A DNA stretch of 64,000 nucleotides. Origin: Micrococcales bacterium. Lineage in GTDB: Bacteria; Actinomycetota; Actinomycetes; S36-B12; UBA10799. A program made the translations under genes and the position numbers. The notes under the pieces were generated by a model. It saw only the letters and a list, made by a program, of their open reading frames with translations. It searched no databases and had not been told where the DNA came from. Of the stretch, positions 56,161 to 63,319 are shown piece after piece. Every line of letters begins with the position of its first letter. Position 1 is the stretch's first letter. The stretch spans positions 124,001-188,000 of the forward strand of contig JADKAV010000001.1 of the NCBI GenBank assembly GCA_016719135.1, in the 5' to 3' direction.

Positions 56161-56963
56161 CGTCCCTCCCGGGTCGTGAGTTCGTCGGCGAGGTCACGGG
56201 CGCTGACGTCGGCGACCCGGCCGATCAGATCGTCGAAGGCACGGGCCGCCGAGCGGGCACCGGCCGATTTCCAGTCGTGGATGGGAACCCCAGCGCCCTG
56301 CGCCTGCTGAATCGCGGTGCGTTCGGGGATCGCGTCGGTGACCTTGACGCCGAAGACGGAACGCAACTCCTCGAGCCGGTAGCGGTGCTCGGACAGGGCC
56401 GCCCGCGTGCGATTGGGCACGATGGCGACCACCGACAGTCGCGGGTTGCCTTCCCTGCCGGCCACGGTCACCGCCTCCACCGCCTGCTGCGCGCCCTGCA
56501 CTGCGAAGTACGACGGCTCAGTCACCACCACGGCCTGGGTGGCGGCGAACAACGCGTTGCGGGTCAACTCCCCCAACGACGGTGGGCAGTCCAACAGGAT
56601 CAAGTCGTACCGGTCTGCCACCCCGTTCAGCGCCCGCTGCAGGCGGCGCACCGGGTCCGCGCCGGAGGGCACCGCCCGATGCTCCAGAGCTCGCTCGGCG
56701 GGAATCACATCGACCAGTTCTCCCCATCCCGTGGCGGTGATGGCATCGAGGCCAACCCCTGAGCGTCCGTCGTACAACACGTCCGAGGTGGTGTAGCCGA
56801 CGTCGGCGACATTCAGCCCGGCGGTGGCGTTGGCCTGCGGGTCGAGGTCCACGATCAGCACCCGGCGTCGTTCGTTGCGGGCCGCACTGGCCAGACCCAG
56901 GGTCACGGTCGTCTTGCCGACACCCCCTTTGAGGCTCAGCACCGCGACCACCGGGGCATCCAT
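56157..56963 (-). CDS. ParA-family ATPase (orphan)
   Basis: A 268-residue deviant-Walker ATPase: LSLKGGVGKTTVTLGLASAA at the start (P-loop with signature lysine), LIVDLDPQANATAG, and LILLDCPPSLGELTRNALFA. It lacks a chromosomal parB next to it, so it is an orphan like those placing carboxysome, chemotaxis or secretion cargo, and not replication ParA. I prefer ATG 56963. The upstream 12-mer GACACAATGTGT is shared with the regulator gene at 58302. Confidence 0.85.
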   Translation of the reverse strand: MDAPVVAVLSLKGGVGKTTVTLGLASAARNERRRVLIVDLDPQANATAGLNVADVGYTTSDVLYDGRSGVGLDAITATGWGELVDVIPAERALEHRAVPSGADPVRRLQRALNGVADRYDLILLDCPPSLGELTRNALFAATQAVVVTEPSYFAVQGAQQAVEAVTVAGREGNPRLSVVAIVPNRTRAALSEHRYRLEELRSVFGVKVTDAIPERTAIQQAQGAGVPIHDWKSAGARSAARAFDDLIGRVADVSARDLADELTTREGR

Positions 56964-56965
56964 CC

Positions 56966-56977
56966 ACACATTGTGTC
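56966..56977 (-). promoter_or_regulatory. Shared GACACAATGTGT motif upstream of parA-like gene
   Basis: On the minus strand the 12-mer ends two bases before ATG 56963. The same 12-mer ends two bases before GTG 58994 of the IdeR-like gene. CACAAT falls at -12 to -7 if the mRNA starts at the start codon, the place of a -10 box for a leaderless transcript. ACACATTGTGT is also nearly palindromic. Confidence 0.45.
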
Positions 56978-57057
56978 ACTGACCAGGGGTTTTTCGGGCC
57001 AGCCGAGTCGTAATAGATCACCGCGTCCTGTCGGGGGCGGGAATCCGGCCCCGTTCG

Positions 57058-58302
57058 CTAGGACGATGCGCGAGAGCCCAACGCCTGGAAACGCGCGAGG
57101 GCCACATCTCGTTCCACCCTGTGGTCGACGATCGGACCGGGGTAGTCCGGGGCGAGCACCCCGGGTTCGTGCGGGTCAGCGACATCGGCGAGTTCCGGAA
57201 CGTACCGCCGGATGTAGTCGCCGTCGGGGTCGAAGCGGCGACCTTGGGTGACCGGGTTGAAGATCCGGAAATAGGGCGCAGCGTCCGTGCCGCAGCCGGC
57301 GACCCACTGCCAACCGAGTTGGTTGTTGGCCACGTCCGCGTCGACCAGGTGCCGCAGGAACCACCGGGCCCCCAACTGCCACGGCAGGTGCAAGTCCTTG
57401 ATCAAGAAACTCGCCGTGACCATCCGCAGTCGGTTGTGCATCCAGCCTTCGGTCAGCAACTGACGCATGCCGGCGTCCACGTAGGGATACCCGGTGCGGC
57501 CCTGGGTCCAGGCCTCGTACTGCGCGGCGGTGACCGGATCCTCGAGGTTGGCATACTCCATCTGCGTGTCGAAACGTTCGTCGAGGCTGGTCCACACCGC
57601 CTCTGGCCGGTGCCAGAGTACGTCGGCGTAGAACTCCCGCCAGGCCAATTGCCGCGCGAACGGGTCCGTGAGTGGATCGGGGATCTCCGCGAGAATAGTG
57701 CGCGGATGGATCTGCCCGAAATGCAAAGCCGGGGACAGCCGGCTGGTCCCCGGGTCAGCGGGGAAGTCCCGAGCCTTTTTGTACTGCGACAGCGCTCCTT
57801 GCCGAAACGCCCGCCACCTGTTCAGGGCCTGATTGGACGGCGCGGTCGTGGCCGGACTGCCCCACCCGCGGGCGAGCCACGCCTTGTAGAACGGGGTGAA
57901 CACCCGGAAACCGCCGCCGGACTGTGTGTGCAACTCCCCCGGCGGAACGGCGTATGGCGTGTCGATCTGCCGCAGAGTCACCCCTCGTTGCGCCAGCGCA
58001 TCCTCGACCGTCGCATCGCGTTTGCGGGCGAAGGGCGTGGTGTCGGCGGTACAGAAGACCTCCCGGGCACCGAGTCGCTCGGCCAACTCGCCGAGCACCA
58101 CCGCCGGATCCCCGGCATGGATCTGCAGCGTCCGGGCGGAAGCCAGTTCGGCCAGCGCACCGTCGAGGTAGGTGGCACGCACCTCGCCGACGTCAAAGCG
58201 TGGGTCCCGGACGAAAACCGCCACCGCATCGGGACCGGCAGCATCCAGCGCGGGGTTGTCGGCCACACGTAGATCCCGGCGGAACCAGTGGATCGCGGGC
58301 AT
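57058..58302 (-). CDS. phrB: Deoxyribodipyrimidine photolyase
   Basis: A 414-residue photolyase/cryptochrome. The N-terminal domain is MPAIHWFRRDLRVADNPAL, with an alpha/beta fold to about 125; the FAD domain includes GTSRLSPALHFGQIHPRT, LAWREFYADVLWHRPEA, YPYVDAGMRQLLTEGWMHNR and AGCGTDAAPYFRIFNPVTQG. It repairs cyclobutane dimers using light. Its start overlaps the stop of the IdeR-like gene by one base. Confidence 0.94.
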   Translation of the reverse strand: MPAIHWFRRDLRVADNPALDAAGPDAVAVFVRDPRFDVGEVRATYLDGALAELASARTLQIHAGDPAVVLGELAERLGAREVFCTADTTPFARKRDATVEDALAQRGVTLRQIDTPYAVPPGELHTQSGGGFRVFTPFYKAWLARGWGSPATTAPSNQALNRWRAFRQGALSQYKKARDFPADPGTSRLSPALHFGQIHPRTILAEIPDPLTDPFARQLAWREFYADVLWHRPEAVWTSLDERFDTQMEYANLEDPVTAAQYEAWTQGRTGYPYVDAGMRQLLTEGWMHNRLRMVTASFLIKDLHLPWQLGARWFLRHLVDADVANNQLGWQWVAGCGTDAAPYFRIFNPVTQGRRFDPDGDYIRRYVPELADVADPHEPGVLAPDYPGPIVDHRVERDVALARFQALGSRASS

Positions 58303-58994
58303 CAGACGACTTCGACGCTGATGTGCTCGGCCACCCCCAGCGTGACCTCGGCGTATTCACCACCACTGCCCATCAGCAGCCCTCCGGGCGAGCGGCTGAC
58401 CTTGACAGTCGCCCCCGGGACGGCACCGGCGCGGCGCAGCGAGGACATCACATCATGGTCGGTCTGCAGTGGTTCGTCGATCCTGCGCACGAGTAACCGG
58501 ATCGGAGTGGACCCCACCCGAGAGGCGATCTCGGCAAGCGTCGGCGCCTCTGAGACGTCGATGTCGGACTGCGCGCCGAGTTCGGCCAGGCCCGGGATCG
58601 GATTTCCGTACGGCGAGGTGGTGGGCTGATCGAGCAGGTCCCAGATGCGCTTCTCGACCGTCTCGCTGATCACGTGCTCCCACCTGCACGCTTCGGCATG
58701 CACGTCTTCCCACGGCATGCCGATGACGTTGACCAGCAGACATTCGGCCAGACGGTGCTTGCGCATCACCGACACCGCGTAGGTGCGCCCGGAGGTGGTG
58801 AGTTCCAGGTGGCGGTCGCCGGACACGACGACCAACCCGTCGCGCTCCATGCGGGCCACCGTCTGCGACACCGTCGGTCCTGATTGCCCGAGACGCTCAG
58901 CGATCCGCGCTCGCAGCGGGACCGTACCTTCTTCCTCCAGCTCGAAGATGGTACGCAGGTACATCTCGGTGGTGTCGATCAGTTCGCCGCTCAC
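58302..58994 (-). CDS. ideR: IdeR/DtxR-family metal-dependent regulator
   Basis: A 230-residue regulator of three domains: winged helix at 1-70 (IAERLGQSGPTVSQTVARME), dimer/metal domain at 71-140 (VMRKHRLAECLLVNV and DVHAEACRWEHVIS, with Cys, Glu and His metal ligands), and an SH3-like C-terminal domain (LLVRRIDEPLQTDHDVMSSL). It should repress iron or manganese genes when metal is bound. The length fits IdeR or MntR; I cannot decide the metal. It starts at GTG 58994 and probably shares a transcript with the photolyase gene. Confidence 0.9.
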   Translation of the reverse strand: MSGELIDTTEMYLRTIFELEEEGTVPLRARIAERLGQSGPTVSQTVARMERDGLVVVSGDRHLELTTSGRTYAVSVMRKHRLAECLLVNVIGMPWEDVHAEACRWEHVISETVEKRIWDLLDQPTTSPYGNPIPGLAELGAQSDIDVSEAPTLAEIASRVGSTPIRLLVRRIDEPLQTDHDVMSSLRRAGAVPGATVKVSRSPGGLLMGSGGEYAEVTLGVAEHISVEVV

Positions 58995-58996
58995 TT

Positions 58997-59008
58997 ACAC
59001 ATTGTGTC
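58997..59008 (-). promoter_or_regulatory. Shared GACACAATGTGT motif upstream of ideR-like gene
   Basis: Second copy of the 12-mer seen before the ParA-like gene, at exactly the same two-base distance from the start codon (GTG 58994). CACAAT sits at -12 to -7 for a leaderless mRNA. The near-palindrome could also be an operator, for example for autoregulation. Confidence 0.45.
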
Positions 59009-59159
59009 TCAGCCGGGGTCCGGTGCAAACGGGGCGCCGGGCCCTGGCGAACGTGCGTGTGGGACGCGATGGACCCGGGCCTCCCTGCGCACGATGAAAA
59101 CGGCAGTAAACCAGAGAACCCGGCGATTTCCAAACACCTCCGGACATGTTTCGCGCCCC

Positions 59160-59179
59160 GGTGGAGATTGACCTCCACC
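59160..59179. other. Hairpin in leader of NlpC/P60 gene
   Basis: GGTGGAG (59160-59166) and CTCCACC (59173-59179) form a perfect seven-base stem with the loop ATTGAC. It is in the 286-base gap between the divergent IdeR-like and peptidase genes. It could be part of an RNA leader or an operator; no ydaO-type riboswitch pattern was evident. Confidence 0.35.
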
Positions 59180-59200
59180 ATCCGCTAGCGTGACTCAAAC

Positions 59201-59215
59201 GTTACGTGAAATTAC
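59201..59215. promoter_or_regulatory. Possible MtrA-like direct repeat
   Basis: GTTAC at 59201 and ATTAC at 59211 are direct repeats with a 10-bp step. In the reverse complement this is two GTAA-containing words, similar to the MtrA site described for actinobacterial peptidase genes. It lies 66 bases before the NlpC/P60 start. The evidence is weak. Confidence 0.25.
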
Positions 59216-59280
59216 AAGCGTGTCGCTTGACTTTAGGGAACGAACTACCGATGCAACGGAATGACTCTGGGAGGCCGCGA

Positions 59281-60285
59281 ATGAGGCGCATGGCCATTGT
59301 CGGCGTGGCGACCTGCGCCCTGCTGGCACCGACGGCTCCGGCTCTGGCCGACACCCATCCGATCCTCACCTCGGGCATGCAGCACTCCGCCGTGAAGCGC
59401 GTCCAGAAGGTGCTCAAGGTGACGCCGCGCTCAGGGTACTTCGGTCCTGCCACTCTGAAGGCCGTCAAAAAGTACCAGCGCAAGCACGCGATCCCGAGGA
59501 CCGGGGTCGTAGGTCCGCTGACGTGGGCCTCGCTGGACGAACTGGTCACCTCGAAGAAGTCCAGGAAGGCCGCCAAGAAGGCCCAGAAGCGTGCGGCCAG
59601 GAAGGCGGCGAAGAAGGCCAGGAAGCGCGCCGCGAGAGCCTCCGGCAAAGAGACCCTGACTGCGATGACGCTGCAGATCGGTGACCGGGGCGCAGCGGTG
59701 CTCTTCCTCCAGCAGCAGCTCGGGGTTCAGCCACAGAGCGGATACTTCGGCCCGATCACCCAATCGTTCGTCCGGGCGCTGCAAACGGCCGCCGGTCTGA
59801 GCGCCACCGGCGTAGTGGACGCGGCCACCTGGCGCAAGGTCGGCAAGGTCAGCTTCGCTCCTCCGAGCACCACGACACCGGCCCCGGCGACGACCACCTT
59901 GCCGGCACCCACTTCTGCGACCGCCGCCCAAGTCCTCAAGGTTGCCGCCTCACAGGCGGGGGTCCCCTACGTGGCTACCGGTTACTCCCCCGAGCAGGGC
60001 TTCAACTGCAGCAGCTACACCCAGTGGGTCTACCAACAGGTCGGTATCGACCTCGGTGGCGCATACACCGTCTGGCAGTACGACAAGGCGCGCAAGATCA
60101 CCGCTGCTGAGGCGTTGCCCGGCGACCTCGTCTTCTTCTACAACTACGCGAACAACTTCATCGGCCACGTCGGCATCTACGCCGGCAACGGCATGATGTG
60201 GCACGCGCCGCGCACCGGCCGGGTCGTCAGCCTGGAACGGGTCTACACGGACAAGGTGTACTACGCCCGGGTCCTGAACCAGTAG
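59281..60285 (+). CDS. NlpC/P60 peptidase with two peptidoglycan-binding domains
   Basis: A 334-residue exported cell-wall endopeptidase. Signal peptide 1-23 (AIVGVATCALLAPTAPALAD). Two PG-binding-1 modules: one at about 25-90 (VKRVQKVLKVTPRSGYFGPA) and one at about 130-190 (LFLQQQLGVQPQSGYFGPIT), separated by a strongly basic Lys/Ala/Arg linker. The NlpC/P60 domain spans about 220-334: QGFNCSSYTQWVYQQ gives the catalytic Cys, HVGIYAGNGMMWHAP the His. It cuts peptide cross-bridges. ATG 59281 is preceded by GGGAGG at 59269-59274; ATG 59251 in the same frame is less likely. Confidence 0.93.
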   Translation: MRRMAIVGVATCALLAPTAPALADTHPILTSGMQHSAVKRVQKVLKVTPRSGYFGPATLKAVKKYQRKHAIPRTGVVGPLTWASLDELVTSKKSRKAAKKAQKRAARKAAKKARKRAARASGKETLTAMTLQIGDRGAAVLFLQQQLGVQPQSGYFGPITQSFVRALQTAAGLSATGVVDAATWRKVGKVSFAPPSTTTPAPATTTLPAPTSATAAQVLKVAASQAGVPYVATGYSPEQGFNCSSYTQWVYQQVGIDLGGAYTVWQYDKARKITAAEALPGDLVFFYNYANNFIGHVGIYAGNGMMWHAPRTGRVVSLERVYTDKVYYARVLNQ

Positions 60286-60554
60286 CGCCGTTTCTCGTTC
60301 ACGCTCTCCTACGGCGGTTGGGATCTCTGGCCAGGGGGTGCTGGCCTGTCCATGCTGAGTCGCCAGACGACAACCGGGTGGCCCGAGCAAGCTTTCGACG
60401 CGAAATCGGGCATGGACTCTTCCTATTGCAGTCGCGTTACGTTCGTCCGGGCAACACTTCGGCCCGCGATCTGCGCCCGACCGGATCGCTTGGCATCTGG
60501 CGACCTCGCCGACGCTCTTGGACCACCCTCGGCACCCTGCTCGCGCCCCAGCAG
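60286..60554. other. Intergenic region before repeat copy C
   Basis: These 269 bases between the peptidase stop and copy C hold no gene I can support. The frame opening at 60352 is open into the SDR gene but its N-terminal part does not resemble a protein domain. No terminator hairpin with a T run is clear. Confidence 0.35.
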
Positions 60555-60671
60555 CAGGCGTTGGAGTTACGTACACACGTTGGACAAACGCACAGCCGTT
60601 GGAGTTGCACGGCCCGCGGATCTCCAACGCCGGTACCGATCTCCAACGTACGTACCCAACTCTCACGCCTG
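60555..60671. repeat. 117-bp dyad repeat element, copy C
   Basis: Again exactly 117 bases: GTTGGA at 60560, 60579 and 60598, and TCCAAC at 60623 and 60642, with the outermost right word TCTCAC at 60661. The centre is 60613. The right-hand outer unit has the same degenerate bases as copy B, so B and C form one subtype. Confidence 0.85.
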
Positions 60672-60702
60672 TGGGCCAGCGCGGCGCCCACCCCACCCAG
60701 CG

Positions 60703-60760
60703 CAGGCGTTGGAGTCGCACCGCCCGCCGATCTGCAACGTACGTACCAACTCTCACCAAC
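60703..60760. repeat. Partial dyad repeat, copy D
   Basis: A shortened copy 32 bases after copy C. It has one left word, GTTGGA at 60708, and two right words, TGCAAC at 60733 (25 bases away, the standard inner step) and TCTCAC at 60751 (18 bases further, one base short). The outer left units are missing. Confidence 0.65.
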
Positions 60761-60846
60761 CCAGGATCCGGTTCGGCCACCGATCAGCCAGCTTCAATCC
60801 GAAGCACCAGATTCCCGGCCCCGACCGTTTGGGTAGATTCCGTTGT

Positions 60847-61632
60847 ATGACCGTCCCGACATCTCCTGCGGCCCTGTCCGTCTTCGCGCCGGGCTGCCTG
60901 GCCGGCCGGCACGCTCTGATCACCGGTGGCGGCTCCGGGATCGGGCAGGCCACCGCCTGGCTGCTGGCCGATCTCGGTGCCAGCGTCACGGTCGTGGGGC
61001 GCCGGCCCGAACCGCTTGCGCAGACCGCCGAGCGACACCCGGATCTGATCAGCACGGCCACCGCTGACCTGCGCGAACCCGATCAGGTCGACGCGATGCT
61101 CGAAGGTGTGCAGGCGTGCGATTTCCTGCTCAACAATGCTGGCGGCCAGTTCGTGGCTCAGGCCCAGGACATCAGCTACAACGGTTTTCGGGCTGTCACC
61201 CGGCTCAACCTGGACGCGCCGTGGTATCTCACCACCCAGGTGGCCAACCGGTTCTTCATCCCCGCGCAGTACGGCAAGGTGGTTTCGATCACCATGACCC
61301 CCCACCGAGGGATGCCGCTGATGGCGCACTCCTCGGCGGCCCGCGCCGGTGTGGAATCACTGACGAGGAACTGGGCAGCCGAATGGGGCCGCTTCGGGAT
61401 CCGGGCAGTGGCTTTGGCACCGGGCATCGTGCACACCGAGGCGTGGCAGCGCTACGGACTGTCGCCCGAGCAGGTGGGTGGCGGACTGCCCGCCGGACGC
61501 CTGCAGACCGCCGACGAGGTCGCTGCGATGGCTACGTTCCTCTTCTCCCCCGCCGGCGACTACATCACCGGCACGACCTTCACCTGCGATGGCGGCTTCG
61601 ACATCACCGGACCGACGATGTTGGGCGGCTGA
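60847..61632 (+). CDS. SDR-family oxidoreductase (enoyl-CoA reductase-like)
   Basis: A 261-residue short-chain dehydrogenase/reductase. HALITGGGSGIGQATAWLLA is the cofactor loop, LLNNAGGQFVAQ the NNAG motif, and GGLPAGRLQTADEVAAMATF the C-terminal signature. In the catalytic region it reads AHSSAARAGVESL, without the usual Tyr-x3-Lys; this resembles peroxisomal trans-2-enoyl-CoA reductase and citronellol-type SDRs. The substrate is probably an acyl-CoA, inferred. ATG 60847 begins the conserved fold. Confidence 0.87.
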   Translation: MTVPTSPAALSVFAPGCLAGRHALITGGGSGIGQATAWLLADLGASVTVVGRRPEPLAQTAERHPDLISTATADLREPDQVDAMLEGVQACDFLLNNAGGQFVAQAQDISYNGFRAVTRLNLDAPWYLTTQVANRFFIPAQYGKVVSITMTPHRGMPLMAHSSAARAGVESLTRNWAAEWGRFGIRAVALAPGIVHTEAWQRYGLSPEQVGGGLPAGRLQTADEVAAMATFLFSPAGDYITGTTFTCDGGFDITGPTMLGG

Positions 61633-61703
61633 CCGACTCACGACGTTGCATCGCCGCAGGGGTTGGGCGTAGCCTCATGAGCCACCCGGGTACGGAGGTG
61701 ACA

Positions 61704-62231
61704 ATGCACAAGCTGCCAGTGGAGCTGTCCGCGTTCCACCGCCGCGATCTGAGCCTGGCTGGCTTCTTGCTGCACGGCCGCTGGCCGGACTCCACGCTGG
61801 AATGGTCGCAGGTCCTCGCACTCGCAGTGCGCATCGCCGCCGTCCCCGGCATCCTCGCCACGACGACCGTGTTCCGCGCCGTGGACGACAAGCCTGCGGT
61901 CGGAGATTCCCATGCTGTGGGCGTGATGGCCAGTGCCGGTCCCGTCCTGGGCGATGACGCCCCTGCGCCCGGTTCCTTGTCTCAGCCGTGTCCACCGGCA
62001 CTGTTCGTCCTGCATCCCCCTTCGGAGACCACGGCATCCCTGCCGGAGATCGACGCCGCCGCCTCGGGGGTCGTATGGCTTCCAGGCGTCCCCGAGCTGG
62101 GGCTGGAACATCGGGCGGCATGGGTGGAGGCAGGGGCCGATGGCACGGTCACCCGCCTGATCAGCGCCTTGGATGTCGATCCGTGGCAGGACCCGGACCT
62201 CGCCGTTCTGGCGATCCTGACAGCTGCCTGA
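61704..62231 (+). CDS. Hypothetical protein
   Basis: A 175-residue protein of unknown function, read from ATG 61704 after GGAGG (61694-61698). It opens MHKLPVELSAFHRRDLSLAG, has no membrane segment, and is Ala/Pro-rich in the middle; the end is ALDVDPWQDPDLAVLAILTA. I recognise no family. It lies between the SDR and epimerase genes on the same strand. Confidence 0.55.
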   Translation: MHKLPVELSAFHRRDLSLAGFLLHGRWPDSTLEWSQVLALAVRIAAVPGILATTTVFRAVDDKPAVGDSHAVGVMASAGPVLGDDAPAPGSLSQPCPPALFVLHPPSETTASLPEIDAAASGVVWLPGVPELGLEHRAAWVEAGADGTVTRLISALDVDPWQDPDLAVLAILTAA

Positions 62232-62321
62232 GTCGCCCGACCCAACGGCGAGTCGTAGTTTGATGGGGTTCGCACACCAAGAGGGAGCTGGGATCGGAAT
62301 GGACGCCGGAGCCGACACACT

Positions 62322-63227
62322 ATGACCATCGAGATCCACTGCGGCACCACCCGCGCGCTTCTGGATCCTGAGCGCGGCTTCACTCTCTACTCGATGGTGG
62401 TCGACGGCTTCGACTACCTGCACACGGAGCCGGGCTTCCCCGAACACGGAAAGGTCACCCACAGTGGCATCCCCGTGCTCTTCCCATGGCCCAACCGCAT
62501 CGCCGGAGCGCACTTCGCCTGGGATGGATCCTCCTACGACGTGCCCGTCACCGAACCTGCCACCGGCGCCGGTCTGCACGGATTCGCGTGCCACGCGAAA
62601 TGGCAGGTGCTGAACGCCGACAGTGACCGGGCCACCGGCGAATTCATCTTGTCGCGCGACGCCCCCGAACATGTGACCGACTGGCCGGCCGACGCCGGGA
62701 TCCGTCTGACGTACCTGCTGTCCGAACGATCGCTGACTGCCCGCGCGAGCGTCTTTTCCCCTGCCGGTGAACCACTGCCGTTCGGCCTGGGTTTCCACCC
62801 GTACCTGCGCGTGCCGGGTTCTTTCGACCAGTGGCTGCTGCAGTGCGACGCCACCGGCCACTGGCCTCTGCGCGACATGATCCCCACCGGGGAGATTCTG
62901 CCGCTACCGCCGGAACTCGACTTCAGGCATCCTCGTGCCATCGGCGGCGCGCACCTCGACGACGTGCTCACCGGCCTACCGGAAGCGACCGCAATCAGCC
63001 GCCGGGCCGCCCTGATCGGGCCCGAAACCTCGATCGAAGTCTCCAGTGACCCCGGCTTCGGTGAGTACGTGCTCTTCACACCTGGGTCGCGCGACGCTGT
63101 GGCCATCGAGCCGTACACGTGCACCACCGACGCGGTCCACCTGGGTTCCCGCGGTGGCTGGCAGGTCCTGCAACCCACCGAAGAAGCCACGTTCGAGTGG
63201 CGCATCGACGTGATTGCGTCATCCTGA
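62322..63227 (+). CDS. Aldose 1-epimerase
   Basis: A 301-residue galactose mutarotase-like protein. VLFPWPNRIAGAHFAWDGSS, GLHGFACHAKWQV and LGFHPYLRVPG hold the active-site histidines and arginine, and VAIEPYTCTTDAV the catalytic glutamate. It interconverts anomers of aldoses. ATG 62322 gives a normal length. No sugar transporter or kinase is near to suggest the substrate. Confidence 0.9.
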   Translation: MTIEIHCGTTRALLDPERGFTLYSMVVDGFDYLHTEPGFPEHGKVTHSGIPVLFPWPNRIAGAHFAWDGSSYDVPVTEPATGAGLHGFACHAKWQVLNADSDRATGEFILSRDAPEHVTDWPADAGIRLTYLLSERSLTARASVFSPAGEPLPFGLGFHPYLRVPGSFDQWLLQCDATGHWPLRDMIPTGEILPLPPELDFRHPRAIGGAHLDDVLTGLPEATAISRRAALIGPETSIEVSSDPGFGEYVLFTPGSRDAVAIEPYTCTTDAVHLGSRGGWQVLQPTEEATFEWRIDVIASS

Positions 63228-63254
63228 TTCCAGGGATTCACACTTTCGCATCCC

Positions 63255-63280
63255 CATGACCGCCCAAGAAACAGGTCATG
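63255..63280. terminator. Hairpin after the epimerase gene
   Basis: CATGACC (63255-63261) and GGTCATG (63274-63280) form a seven-base stem with a 12-base loop, 28 bases after the epimerase stop. It may be a terminator or an operator for the MMPL gene; no T run follows. Confidence 0.35.
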
Positions 63281-63319
63281 CGGATTGCTACCGTTCAACT
63301 ACTTGATCTGAGGAGACAC

